From Microbacterium paraoxydans (lineage in GTDB: Bacteria; Actinomycetota; Actinomycetes; Actinomycetales; Microbacteriaceae): a stretch of DNA of 64,000 nt. Position 1 is the stretch's first letter, and each line of letters opens with the position of its first letter. A model generated the notes under the pieces. The model was not told the origin of the DNA, did not search any database, and worked only from the letters and a program-made list of their open reading frames with translations. A program made the translations under genes and the position numbers. Shown piece by piece: positions 33,961-43,489 of the stretch. Location of the stretch: contig NZ_CP064873.1 in the NCBI RefSeq assembly GCF_019056515.1, positions 372,001 through 436,000 on the forward strand, given 5' to 3'.

Positions 33961-35316
33961 CTACGCGGGGTCGCCGCCGAGGGGGCCGACGGGCTCGAGA
34001 GGCTTCGGGTCGTCGGCACCCGTCTTCCGCGCCCGGGCGATGAGGTTGCCCAGGTGGTAGATGAGCAGCGCCGCGACCGTCCCCAGCACGATCCCGCCGA
34101 AGGCGAAGTCGCCGAGCTGCATCGTGAACCCGGCGATGCCGATCACGAGGGACACCGCCGCGGTGTACTGGTTGACCGGACGCGAGAAGTCGACGCGGCT
34201 GTCGACCCAGATCTTGATGCCGATGATGCCGATGAGGCCGTAGAGCGCCGTCGTCGCACCGCCGAGCACGCCCGCGGGGATCGAGTTGAACACCTCGCCG
34301 ACCTTGGGGGAGAACGCCAGGAGGATCGCGAACAGACCCGCCACCCAGTACACGGCGGTGGAGTACACGCGGGTCGCGGCCATGACGCCGATGTTCTCGC
34401 CGTAGGTCGTGGTGCCCGAGCCGCCGAAGCCGCCGGCGATGGTCGTGGCGACACCGTCGGCGATGAGGGCGCGGCCGGTGTGGCGGTTGATCGCGGGGTC
34501 TTCGGTCATGGTCGCGACGCCGCGCACGTGACCGACGTTCTCCGCGATGAGCACGAGCACGACGGGCAGGAACATCGCGATGGTCGACCAGGTCCCCGGC
34601 TCGACGAAGTCCGGGAACTGGAAGTGCGGGAGGCCGATCCAGGGGGCGTCCGCGATGAGCTCCGCCGGGGTCTTGTCGCCACGGAGCGGGTTGGGCACCT
34701 CGAACGAGCCGTTGAACGCGGCCCAGATGAAGCCGACGGCGACGCCGAGGAAGATCGAGATGCGGCCGAGGAAGCCCCGGAAGAGCACCGCGAAGAGGAT
34801 GATCGCGACGAGGGTGATCGTGGCGGTCACGGGGTCGAGCGCGAAATTGCTCCAGGCGGTGGGGGCGAGGTTGAAGCCGATGAGCGCGACGATGGCGCCG
34901 GCGACGACCGGGGGCATCAGGGCATCGACCCAGCGGAGGCCGACGAACTGCACGACGAGACCGACGACCGCGAGGAGCACGCCCACCGCGACCACGCCCG
35001 CGAGGGCCGAGCCGGTGCCGCCCGCCGCGACGGCCGCGGTGATGGGGGCGATGAAGGCGAACGAGGAGCCGAGGTAGCTCGGCAGCTGGTTCTTCGTGAT
35101 GAGGAGGAAGAGCAGCGTGCCGATGCCGCTGAAGAGCAGCGTGGTCGACACGGGGAAGCCGGTGAGCGTCGGCACGAGGAACGTGGCGCCGAACATGGCG
35201 ACGACGTGCTGGGCGCCGATGGCGATGGTCGCGGGCCAGGACAGACGTTCCTCGGGGGTGACGACGGCGCCGGGCTCGACGGTGCGGCCGTTTCCGTGCA
35301 GCTTCCACAAAGCCAT
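33961..35316 (-). CDS. uraA: Uracil permease, NCS2 (UraA) family
   Basis: A 451-residue nucleobase:cation symporter of the NCS2 family with about 14 membrane segments. Family features include the AQHVVAMFGATFLVP start region and GGSGTTTYGENIGVMAATRVYS, in which the Glu binds the nucleobase ring. Length fits UraA/PyrP rather than xanthine permeases, but uracil versus xanthine is not fully settled. GAGGAG precedes the ATG at 35316. No operon partner. Confidence 0.88.
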   Translation of the reverse strand: MALWKLHGNGRTVEPGAVVTPEERLSWPATIAIGAQHVVAMFGATFLVPTLTGFPVSTTLLFSGIGTLLFLLITKNQLPSYLGSSFAFIAPITAAVAAGGTGSALAGVVAVGVLLAVVGLVVQFVGLRWVDALMPPVVAGAIVALIGFNLAPTAWSNFALDPVTATITLVAIILFAVLFRGFLGRISIFLGVAVGFIWAAFNGSFEVPNPLRGDKTPAELIADAPWIGLPHFQFPDFVEPGTWSTIAMFLPVVLVLIAENVGHVRGVATMTEDPAINRHTGRALIADGVATTIAGGFGGSGTTTYGENIGVMAATRVYSTAVYWVAGLFAILLAFSPKVGEVFNSIPAGVLGGATTALYGLIGIIGIKIWVDSRVDFSRPVNQYTAAVSLVIGIAGFTMQLGDFAFGGIVLGTVAALLIYHLGNLIARARKTGADDPKPLEPVGPLGGDPA

Positions 35317-35416
35317 GCGGGCTCCTCAGGGTTCGGGATCGGGGGCGGAGTGCTGGAGCAACACTACCGATTCCTGAGTTTTCCCTGTGCGCCCGGAGGC
35401 GGCGGGGAGCGCGGCG

Positions 35417-36292
35417 TCAGGCTCCGAGGCGGTCGATGAGCTCGCGGTAGCGGGCGGCCGTCCGGGCCACGACCTCCTCGGGTAGCACGGGGGGCTCGCC
35501 CTGCTTGTCCCAGTTCGCCGCGAGCCAGTCGCGCACGATCTGCTTGTCGAAGCTTGCCATCCGCTCCGCCGGGGTCGACCCCGTGCGCCAGGCCTCGGCG
35601 TCCCAGTACCGGGAGGAGTCGCTCGTGAGGACCTCGTCGGCGAGGCGGAGGGTGCCGTCGGCGTCGGTCCCGAACTCGAACTTCGTGTCGGCGAGGATGA
35701 GGCCCTTCTCTTCGGCGATGGCCGCGGCCCGGCGGTAGATCGCGAGCGAGGCGTCGCGGAGCTCGGCCGCCCGGTCCGCTCCGACGAGCTCGACGACCCG
35801 GTCGAACGTGATGTTCTCGTCGTGTTCGCCCATCGGCGCCTTGTAGGCCGGGGTGAACAGCGGCTCGGGCAGGCGGTCGCCGTTCTGCAGCCCTTCCGGC
35901 AGGGCGATGCCGCACACGGTGCCGTGCTCCTGGTACTCGGCCCAGCCGGAGCCGGTGATGTACCCGCGCACGACGCACTCGATCGGCAGCATCTCGAGCG
36001 ACTGGGCGAGCATGGCGCGATCGGCCACCTCCTCCGGCAGGTCGCCGTCCGTGAGGTGGTTCGGCACGTCGAGCTGGGCGAACCACCAGCGGCTGAGGCG
36101 CGTCAGCAGGGCGCCCTTGTCGGTGATGCCGGGGGAGAGCACGACGTCGAAGGCGCTCACCCGGTCGGACGCGACGACGAGGATGCGGGTGTCGGCCGGG
36201 TCCTCCGAGGCGTAGAGGTCGCGGACCTTTCCGGAGTAGAGGTGTCGCCACCCGGGGATGGCCTGCGCGTTTCCTGCGGACGGTGTGCTCAC
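35417..36292 (-). CDS. purC: SAICAR synthase
   Basis: A 291-residue phosphoribosylaminoimidazole-succinocarboxamide synthase joining aspartate to CAIR in purine synthesis. Signature pieces are LYSGKVRDLYAS, DRVSAFDVVLSPGITDKG and ILADTKFEFG. The GTG start at 36292 is fixed by a -10 GATAAT (36304-36299, minus strand) exactly six bases upstream, so the transcript is probably leaderless. It is divergent from padR and separated from it by a family B palindrome. Confidence 0.96.
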   Translation of the reverse strand: MSTPSAGNAQAIPGWRHLYSGKVRDLYASEDPADTRILVVASDRVSAFDVVLSPGITDKGALLTRLSRWWFAQLDVPNHLTDGDLPEEVADRAMLAQSLEMLPIECVVRGYITGSGWAEYQEHGTVCGIALPEGLQNGDRLPEPLFTPAYKAPMGEHDENITFDRVVELVGADRAAELRDASLAIYRRAAAIAEEKGLILADTKFEFGTDADGTLRLADEVLTSDSSRYWDAEAWRTGSTPAERMASFDKQIVRDWLAANWDKQGEPPVLPEEVVARTAARYRELIDRLGA

Positions 36293-36325
36293 CCGCCCAT
36301 TATCCCGGTGATGCGTGTTCTTCCG

Positions 36326-36409
36326 CGCCGAGACCCCGCGTTCGCGTCGAGACCCCGGGGTGTGCGCGTCGCGACCCCGGGGTCTCGCCGGAAATACGGG
36401 GTCTCGGCG
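36326..36409. repeat. Nested GAGACCCCGGGG inverted repeat in a divergent promoter region (family B)
   Basis: Outer arms CGCCGAGACCCCG (36326-36338 and 36397-36409) and inner arms CGAGACCCCGGGG (36348-36360 and 36375-36387) are all perfect. It lies between the divergent purC and padR promoters, where a terminator has no obvious use, so it may be a protein-binding or cruciform element. Shares GAGACCCCGGG with 17548-17623. Confidence 0.82.
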
Positions 36410-36424
36410 GAGGGAGGGCGGGTG

Positions 36425-36443
36425 TATAGTCCATCTGGACTAT
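36425..36443 (+). promoter_or_regulatory. PadR operator overlapping a -10 hexamer
   Basis: ATAGTCCATCTGGACTAT (36426-36443) has perfect 8-base arms around TC. The first arm overlaps TATAGT (36425-36430), a good -10 for the padR-MFS genes. Binding of the PadR product would block its own promoter, as is usual for PadR regulators of drug exporters. Confidence 0.8.
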
Positions 36444-36479
36444 TCGACGGGGCGACAGAGCAGGGGACGGGGGAGAGGC

Positions 36480-37112
36480 GTGGGGAAGAGCAGGGATGTG
36501 GTGGCGGGACTCACGCCGCTCGGGGTGATGGTGCTCGCGCTGCTCCGCGAGAGCGACATGCACCCGTACGAGATGGTGCGCCTGCTCCGCGCGCGTCACG
36601 ACGACCGGCTCATCACCGTCACCAACGGCACGCTGTACCACACGGTCGCCCGGCTCCAGCGGGCCGGTCTGCTCGACGAGGTCGGCACGGATCGCGAGGG
36701 CAACCGACCGGAGCGGACGACCTACACCCTCACCGACGCCGGCCGGGAGGCGGTGGTCGCGTGGGTGCGTCGTGCCCTCCCGCGCATCGACCGCGAGACC
36801 GACGCCCGCGTCGCGCTCGCCGAGTCGCACAACCTCGACCGCGACGACGCCGTCGCGCTGCTGCAGGAGCGACGGGAGGCCCTCGTCGCCTCGTACGCGC
36901 TGCACCACGACGGCCTCGCCGCCGCCCGCACCAAAGGGGTCCCGCCGCAGGTCCTCGTCGAGATCGAACGACAGGAGGCGCTGCTCGACGCCGAGCTCCG
37001 CTGGCTCGACACCCTCCTCACCCGCCTCGACGGCGACGAGCTCCGCTGGGGCCCCGACGCCTTCGACGACACCGACCGCTACCGCGCCCAGCGAAAGGCT
37101 GCACAGCAATGA
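36480..37112 (+). CDS. PadR family regulator
   Basis: A 210-residue PadR repressor: winged helix at residues 10-90 (LGVMVLALLRESDMHPYEM, TNGTLYHTVARLQRAGLL) and a helical dimerisation region after 110. GTG 36480 is chosen for its GGGAGAG site and because upstream in-frame codons run through the operator and palindrome. It overlaps the exporter gene by four bases, the usual regulator-exporter arrangement. Inducer unknown. Confidence 0.9.
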   Translation: MGKSRDVVAGLTPLGVMVLALLRESDMHPYEMVRLLRARHDDRLITVTNGTLYHTVARLQRAGLLDEVGTDREGNRPERTTYTLTDAGREAVVAWVRRALPRIDRETDARVALAESHNLDRDDAVALLQERREALVASYALHHDGLAAARTKGVPPQVLVEIERQEALLDAELRWLDTLLTRLDGDELRWGPDAFDDTDRYRAQRKAAQQ

Positions 37113-38641
37113 CCGATTCCCGCCAGACCTCGGGGCCCGAGACGGGGCCCTTCGCCGCCGGTCACGCGCCGAAGAGTCCGTGGCCCGCGCTCTGGGCCCT
37201 CGTCATCGGGTTCTTCATGATCCTCGTCGACACCACGATCGTGTCCGTCGCGAACCCGGCGATCAAGGCCGCCCTCGACCCCGACACGAACAACCTCGAC
37301 AACGTCGTGTGGGTCACCAGCGCCTACCTGCTCGCCTACGCCGTGCCGCTGCTCATCACCGGACGACTCGGCGACCGCTTCGGCCCGAAGAACATCTACC
37401 TCATCGGACTCGCGGTCTTCACCCTCGCCTCGCTCTGGTGCGGACTGTCGACGACGCTCGAGGGCCTTATCGCGGCCCGCGCGGTGCAGGGGCTCGGCGC
37501 CGCGTTCATGACGCCGCAGACCATGGCCGTCATCACCCGCACCTTCCCGCCGAACCGCCGCGGCGCGGCGATGGGCCTGTGGGGTGCCACGGCCGGCGTC
37601 GCCACGCTCGTCGGCCCCCTCGCGGGCGGTCTGCTCGTCGACGGCTTCGGGTGGGAGTGGATCTTCTTCGTCAACCTCCCCGTCGGCGTCGTCGCCTTCG
37701 TGCTCGCCTGGATCCTCGTGCCGAAGCTGAAGACCCACCCGCACCGGTTCGACCTCGTCGGCGTCGTGCTCAGCGCGGTCGCGCTCTTCCTCATCGTCTT
37801 CGGACTGCAGGAGGGCGAGAAGTACGACTGGGGAACCATCGCGGGACCGATCTCGGTCTGGGGTCTCATCATCGCCGGCGTCGTGGTGCTCGCGCTCTTC
37901 ATCGTGCAGCAGGCGCGTACCCGCAGCGAACCTCTCGTGCCCCTCGCCCTCTTCCGCGACCGGAACTTCTCCGGCGCGAACGTGGCGATCGCGGCGGTCG
38001 GCTTCACGGTCACGAGCATGTCGCTGCCGATGATGTTCTTCCTGCAGACCGCGCGCGGCCTCACCCCGACCGAGGCCGCGATGCTGCTCATCCCGATGGC
38101 CGTGCTGTCGGGCGTGCTCGCCCCGGTCGCCGGCAAGATCCTGGACCGCGTCGACCCGCGCATCATCCTCGTCCCCGGTCTGCTCTGCGTCGCAGGCGCC
38201 CTGGTCTGGTACTCGGCCCTGACCACGATGGACACCCCGATCCTGATGTTCCTGCTGCCGTCCGCGCTCATGGGCATCGGCAATGCGGGCATGTGGGGGC
38301 CGCTGGCGACCACGGCCACGCGCAAGCTGCCGCCGCGACAGGCCGGTGCCGGCGCGGGCATCTACAACACCACCCGCACCATCGGCTCGGTCATCGGCTC
38401 CGCCTCGATCGCCGCGTTCATGCAGTCGCGGCTGGAGGCGAACCTCCCCGGTCTGGCCGACGCTCCGGCCGGCACCGGGAGCGGCGCGCTGCCGCCGCAG
38501 GTCGCCGAGGGCTTCGCGGCCGGCATGTCCCAGACGCTGCTGCTGCCCGCCGGTGTGATCCTCATCGCGCTGGTCGCCTCGCTGTTCCTCCGCGGGCAGG
38601 ATCGGAAGGACGAGGCCGTCGCCGCGACCCCTCCGGCGTGA
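37109..38641 (+). CDS. DHA2-family (EmrB/QacA) MFS exporter
   Basis: A 510-residue drug:proton antiporter of the 14-helix DHA2 group. Motif C-type and motif A signatures are visible: MILVDTTIVSVANPAI in helix 1, GRLGDRFGPKNIYLIG in loop 2-3, and TAGVATLVGPLAGGLLVD in helix 5. ATG 37109 overlaps padR. Expected role is efflux of a toxic compound sensed by PadR. Substrate unknown. Confidence 0.92.
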   Translation: MTDSRQTSGPETGPFAAGHAPKSPWPALWALVIGFFMILVDTTIVSVANPAIKAALDPDTNNLDNVVWVTSAYLLAYAVPLLITGRLGDRFGPKNIYLIGLAVFTLASLWCGLSTTLEGLIAARAVQGLGAAFMTPQTMAVITRTFPPNRRGAAMGLWGATAGVATLVGPLAGGLLVDGFGWEWIFFVNLPVGVVAFVLAWILVPKLKTHPHRFDLVGVVLSAVALFLIVFGLQEGEKYDWGTIAGPISVWGLIIAGVVVLALFIVQQARTRSEPLVPLALFRDRNFSGANVAIAAVGFTVTSMSLPMMFFLQTARGLTPTEAAMLLIPMAVLSGVLAPVAGKILDRVDPRIILVPGLLCVAGALVWYSALTTMDTPILMFLLPSALMGIGNAGMWGPLATTATRKLPPRQAGAGAGIYNTTRTIGSVIGSASIAAFMQSRLEANLPGLADAPAGTGSGALPPQVAEGFAAGMSQTLLLPAGVILIALVASLFLRGQDRKDEAVAATPPA

Positions 38642-38788
38642 CCGCGATGACCCCGACACGCCGGTATCCACGCGGGTTCCGGCGCTGTTCGGGGTCGCGC
38701 CGAGATTCCGGTGCGCGGGAGGAGCGGGGTTAGGGTGGATGGTCGGCGGCCGCCGGGTCGCCCTTCCGAACCCCGAGGAGCACTCGAC

Positions 38789-40269
38789 GTGAGCCGCCAC
38801 CCATCCTCTCCGCCGAGCCGTCTGCGGCGGTTCGGCCGCACCGCCGGCGCGACCGCTCTCGCCGCACTTGTCGCCGCCGGGGCGCTGCTTGCCGGAGCCG
38901 CGCCCGCCACCGCGGCCGACGACGGCGAGACCTACGTCATCGGCACCGACACGACCTTCGCGCCGTTCGAGTTCACGAACGAGTCCGGCGACCTGGTCGG
39001 CATCGACATGGACCTCCTGTGCGCGATCGCGGAGGACCAGGGCTTCGAGGTCGAGATCCGCCAGCTCGGCTTCGACGCCGCGGTGCAGGCGCTGCAGTCG
39101 AACCAGGTCGACGCCGTCATGGCCGGGATGTCGATCACCGAGGAGCGACAGCAGACCTTCGACTTCAGCGACCCGTACTTCACCAGCGGCGTGCAGCTCG
39201 GGGTGCTCGAGTCCAGCGACATCGAGTCCCTCGACGACCTCGACGGCAAGACCGTCGCGGTGAAGACCGGCACCCAGGGGCAGACCTTCGCCGAGGAGAA
39301 CGCCGACGAGTACGGCTTCCGGATCACGCCCTACCAGGACACGACCGACATGGTCGATGCGGTGAAGGCCGGACAGGCCGTCGGCTACTTCGAGGACTTC
39401 CCCGTGCTCGCCTACGGCATCCAGCAGGGGTCGGGCTTCCGTCTCGTCGGCGAGCCCGCGCTCGGCGGCGAGTACGGCTTCGCGGTGAACAAGGGCGAGA
39501 ACGCCGAGCTCCTGGAGATGTTCAACGCCGGCCTCGCCAACCTGCAGGACTCCGGCGAGTACGACGAGATCGTGGACACCTACCTCGCGACGGGTGACGA
39601 CGCGCAGGAGGCGCAGCCCACCGACATCATCTCGGTCGCGGTGAAGTACTGGCCGGCCCTCATGCAGGGTCTGTGGCTCACCATCCTCGCCACGATCGTC
39701 GCGGTGATCGCGGCGTTCATCCTCGGGATCATCTTCGGCTTCGGACGCCTGTCGAAGTTCGCGCCGTTCCGCTGGATCGCGACGGCCTACGTCTACGTCT
39801 TCCGCGGGACCCCGATCCTGATCCAGGCGTTCTTCGTGTTCTTCGCCATCCCGCAGCTGATCCCCGACCTCAAGTTCGACCCGTTCGTGGCCGGTGCGAT
39901 CACCCTGTCGCTGAACACCGGTGCGTACATGACGGAGATCATCCGCGGCGGCATCCAGGCCGTCGACCCCGGTCAGGCGGAGGCATCGCGCTCGCTCGGC
40001 CTCAGCCACTGGAAGACGATGCGCAAGGTCGTGCTGCCGCAGGCATTCCGGATCATGATCCCGTCGTTCGTGAACCAGGGCATCATCACGCTGAAGGACA
40101 CATCGCTCATCAGCGTCATCGGTCTCGCCGAGCTGACGTTCGTCTCGCGTCAGATCATCGCCTCGACGTATCTCTCGGCACAGGTGCTGACGATCGTCGC
40201 CATCATCTACTTCGTCGTGATCACGCTCCTGACGCTGCTCGCGAACCGCCTGGAGAGGAAGGCCAACGC

Positions 40270-40273
<4 letters not shown>
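38789..40273 (+). CDS. Amino-acid ABC transporter binding protein-permease fusion
   Basis: A 494-residue polar amino-acid transporter with both the binding and membrane parts in one chain. A signal peptide (hydrophobic about 20-40, ending APATAADD) leads to a family 3 solute-binding domain at 42-265 ([14 protein letters not shown]) and a HisM/GlnP permease from about 285 with EAA loop [19 protein letters not shown] 38789 has GAGGAG upstream. Glutamine or a related amino acid is the likely substrate, as in Lactococcus GlnP-type fusions. It overlaps its ATPase gene by four bases. Confidence 0.92.
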
Positions 40274-40998
<725 letters not shown>

Positions 40999-41067
40999 CC
41001 CCGTTCGAGTCGCGCAAATGGCTGCATCCCCGGTCGGGATGCAGCCATTTGCGCTACTTCAACGGGG
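40999..41067. terminator. Long near-perfect hairpin between convergent genes (family C)
   Basis: Arms of 32 bases (40999-41030 and 41036-41067) with few mismatches and a CGGTC loop; the inner 20 bases are perfect (GCGCAAATGGCTGCATCCC and complement). It starts at the glnQ-like stop and ends five bases before the purD stop, so it should end both. No T tract. The CGTTCGAGTCGC end resembles the hairpin at 23102-23160. Confidence 0.85.
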
Positions 41068-41071
41068 ACGG

Positions 41072-42349
41072 TCAGTCAGCGACGCGGGCAGCGATGTCGG
41101 TGCGGTGGTGGGACCCCTCGAGGCGGATGCGGCCGAGGGCGTCGTAGGCGCGGTCGCGGGCGGTGCGGAAGTCCGGGGCCACGGCGACCACGTTCAGGAC
41201 ACGGCCACCCGTCGCGATGAGCGAACCCCCCGGGGCGTCGGGGCTCGCGGTCGCGGCGTGCACCAGGCGGACACCCTCCACGGCGGCGGCCTCGTCCAGA
41301 CCCTCGATCGGGCGCCCCGTCTGCGGCGCCTCCGGGTACCCCTCGCTCGCCAGGACCACGGTGATCGCGACCTCATCGCGGAACACGGGCTCCGGCTGGT
41401 CCTCGAGCGTGCCGGAGGCGGCGGCGAAGAGGAGCTGGGACAGCGGGGTCTCCAGTCGCGGCAGCACGACCTGGGTCTCCGGGTCGCCGAAGCGTGCGTT
41501 GAACTCGATCACGCGCACGCCCTGCGGGGTGAGGATGAGACCGGCGTAGAGGAGACCGATGAACGGGGTCCCCTCCGCGTCGAGCTGCCGGACGACCGGG
41601 AGGGCGACGTCGCGGGTGACCTCTTCCACGAACGCCTGCTCGCTGCCGAACTGCTCCGCGAGCCAGGGCAGCGGCGAGTACGCCCCCATGCCGCCGGTGT
41701 TGGGGCCGGCGTCGCCGTCGAGGGCCCGCTTGAAGTCCTGTGCCGGGCTGAGCGCGCGCACGGTGTCGCCGTCGCTGAGGAAGAACAGCGAGACCTCGGG
41801 GCCGGACAGGAACTCCTCGACGAGGACGGGACCGGCCGGGAGGTACTGCTCCGCGTGGGCCAGGGCCTCGGCGCGGTCGGAGGTGACGATGACGCCCTTG
41901 CCCGCAGCGAGCCCATCGGCCTTGACGACGTAGGGGGCTCCGAGCTCGTCGAACGCGGACTCGACCTCGGCGACCGTGGCGGCGCGGACCGCGCGGCCCG
42001 TTGGCACGCCGGCGGCGTCCATGACGCGCTTGGCGAAGGCCTTGGAGCCCTCGAGCTGCGCGGCGGCCTTGCCCGGCCCGAAGACGGGGATGCCGCGGCC
42101 CCGGAGCTCGTCCGCGACGCCCGCCACGAGAGGGGCCTCCGGGCCGATGACGACGAGGTCGACCGCGTGCTCGTTCGCGAAGGCCGTGACCGCGGCGCCG
42201 TCCAGCGGGTCGAGGGCGACGGGTGTCGCGTCCTGCGCGATGCCGGCGTTGCCGGGGGCGACGAGGATCTCGTGCGCGGGGGACTCGGCGCGCAGCGCCA
42301 GGATGATCGCGTGCTCACGGGCACCGGAACCGAGGACGAGGATCTTCAC
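41072..42349 (-). CDS. purD: Phosphoribosylamine-glycine ligase
   Basis: A 425-residue ATP-grasp enzyme making GAR from phosphoribosylamine and glycine, step two of purine synthesis. N-terminus KILVLGSGAREHAI, VVIGPEAPLVAGVAD and RVIEFNARFGDPETQ are family signatures. The GTG start at 42349 follows a -10 TAGGCT (42361-42356, minus strand) by exactly six bases, so the message is probably leaderless. Confidence 0.96.
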   Translation of the reverse strand: MKILVLGSGAREHAIILALRAESPAHEILVAPGNAGIAQDATPVALDPLDGAAVTAFANEHAVDLVVIGPEAPLVAGVADELRGRGIPVFGPGKAAAQLEGSKAFAKRVMDAAGVPTGRAVRAATVAEVESAFDELGAPYVVKADGLAAGKGVIVTSDRAEALAHAEQYLPAGPVLVEEFLSGPEVSLFFLSDGDTVRALSPAQDFKRALDGDAGPNTGGMGAYSPLPWLAEQFGSEQAFVEEVTRDVALPVVRQLDAEGTPFIGLLYAGLILTPQGVRVIEFNARFGDPETQVVLPRLETPLSQLLFAAASGTLEDQPEPVFRDEVAITVVLASEGYPEAPQTGRPIEGLDEAAAVEGVRLVHAATASPDAPGGSLIATGGRVLNVVAVAPDFRTARDRAYDALGRIRLEGSHHRTDIAARVAD

Positions 42350-42396
42350 CCGTCCAGCCTATCGAGGCGCGTGCGCGGGGTTTCGGTGGGTCCCGG

Positions 42397-43071
42397 TCAG
42401 AGCTCGATGGGACGCTCGTCCGCCGTGTCCCAGGGCACGGTCCAGCCGGTGGCGTCGAACAGGGCGTCGAGCACCATGGCGGTGAAGCCCCACACGATCG
42501 TGCCGTCGACGTCGAACGCGGGCCCGCGGAACGTGCGCCCGGCACGGGACAGGGTCGAGGTGAAGCGGGTCGCCGGGTCGAGGAGCTGCGCGACGGGGAC
42601 GCGGAACACCTCGACGGTCTCCGCGTGGTCGACGGCGACGACGCGCGACGGCGACTGCCACCAGGCGAGCACCGGGGTGACGAGGTGGTTGCTCGCGGCG
42701 AGGGGGATCACGGGGAGCGTGGCGAGCACCTCGACTCCCGCGGGATCGAGGCCGGTCTCCTCCTCGGCCTCGCGCAGCGCCGTGGCGACCGCGTCGGCAT
42801 CGGCCGCTTCGGCGCGCCCGCCGGGGAAGGAGACCTGGCCCGGATGCGAGGAGAGGGTCGGGGCGCGACGCTGCAGCAGGACGTCGAGGTCGCGCGCGAC
42901 GGCCGCATCGACGGTCGGTGCGGGGATGCGATCGAGGACGCCGAAGAGGATGAGCACCGAGGCGTCGTGGGCGCGGCCCGGATCCGCGAGCGGAGGGATC
43001 GGCACGCTCCAGGAGTGGTCGGCCGCGGCGGCGAGCAGCTCGGCGCGGGCGCCCTGGGGATGCATGCTCAT
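42397..43071 (-). CDS. Nudix hydrolase, CoA pyrophosphatase-like
   Basis: A 224-residue Nudix protein. The Nudix box GX5EX7REUXEEXGU is complete at about residues 87-109 (GGRAEAADADAVATALREAEEETGL is its span; catalytic core REAEEETG). The upstream LLQRRAPTLSSHPGQVSFPGG resembles the NUDT7/CoA diphosphatase group, which trims CoA and related compounds. A possible -10 TAAGCT lies seven bases before the ATG at 43071. Substrate not established. Confidence 0.9.
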   Translation of the reverse strand: MSMHPQGARAELLAAAADHSWSVPIPPLADPGRAHDASVLILFGVLDRIPAPTVDAAVARDLDVLLQRRAPTLSSHPGQVSFPGGRAEAADADAVATALREAEEETGLDPAGVEVLATLPVIPLAASNHLVTPVLAWWQSPSRVVAVDHAETVEVFRVPVAQLLDPATRFTSTLSRAGRTFRGPAFDVDGTIVWGFTAMVLDALFDATGWTVPWDTADERPIEL

Positions 43072-43120
43072 GCCATCGAGCTTATGACCGGGACCGCCGC
43101 GGCGGATCTAGGGTGGGGGG

Positions 43121-43489
43121 ATGGCCAGGAAGATCGACATCGTCGAGGGACGCGCGGCGCTCGGTGCCGTGCGCGACGCCGAGGCCGCGGGGACGAAGGC
43201 GGCGCGGCCGGAGCTCGCCACCGCGGTGCGCTACCTGCTGCAGCTGCTCGACGAGAAGGCGCCGGGCAACAGCGTCGAGGTGCGCGTCCCGCCGTTCGGA
43301 GCCGTGCAGGTGATCCAAGGGCCGCGGCATACCCGTGGGACTCCGCCGAACGTGGTGGAGATGGACGCCGCCACCTGGATCGCGGTCGCCACCGGCGCGG
43401 AGGCATGGGCGGACGCCGCGACGGCCGGACGCATCCACGCCTCGGGCACGCGCGCGGATCTCACCGGAGTCCTCCCGCTGCGCCCCTAG
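43121..43489 (+). CDS. Sterol-carrier-like small protein
   Basis: A 122-residue protein of the actinobacterial sterol carrier (SCP2-like) family, recognised by RYLLQLLDEKAPGNSVEVRVPPFGAVQVI and the C-terminal TAGRIHASGTRADL, both shown here in short pieces. Family members have been proposed to bind hydrophobic ligands, but no function is settled. A -10 TAGGGT ends exactly six bases (all G) before the ATG, so it is leaderless. It shares the four-base stop CTAG with the convergent hmuV. Confidence 0.8.
   Translation: MARKIDIVEGRAALGAVRDAEAAGTKAARPELATAVRYLLQLLDEKAPGNSVEVRVPPFGAVQVIQGPRHTRGTPPNVVEMDAATWIAVATGAEAWADAATAGRIHASGTRADLTGVLPLRP

Noticed and set aside
36315..36479. N-terminal extension of the PadR protein to 265 residues
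   Set aside because: It would translate through the family B palindrome and the operator; GTG 36480 has a good ribosome site and a normal family N-terminus.
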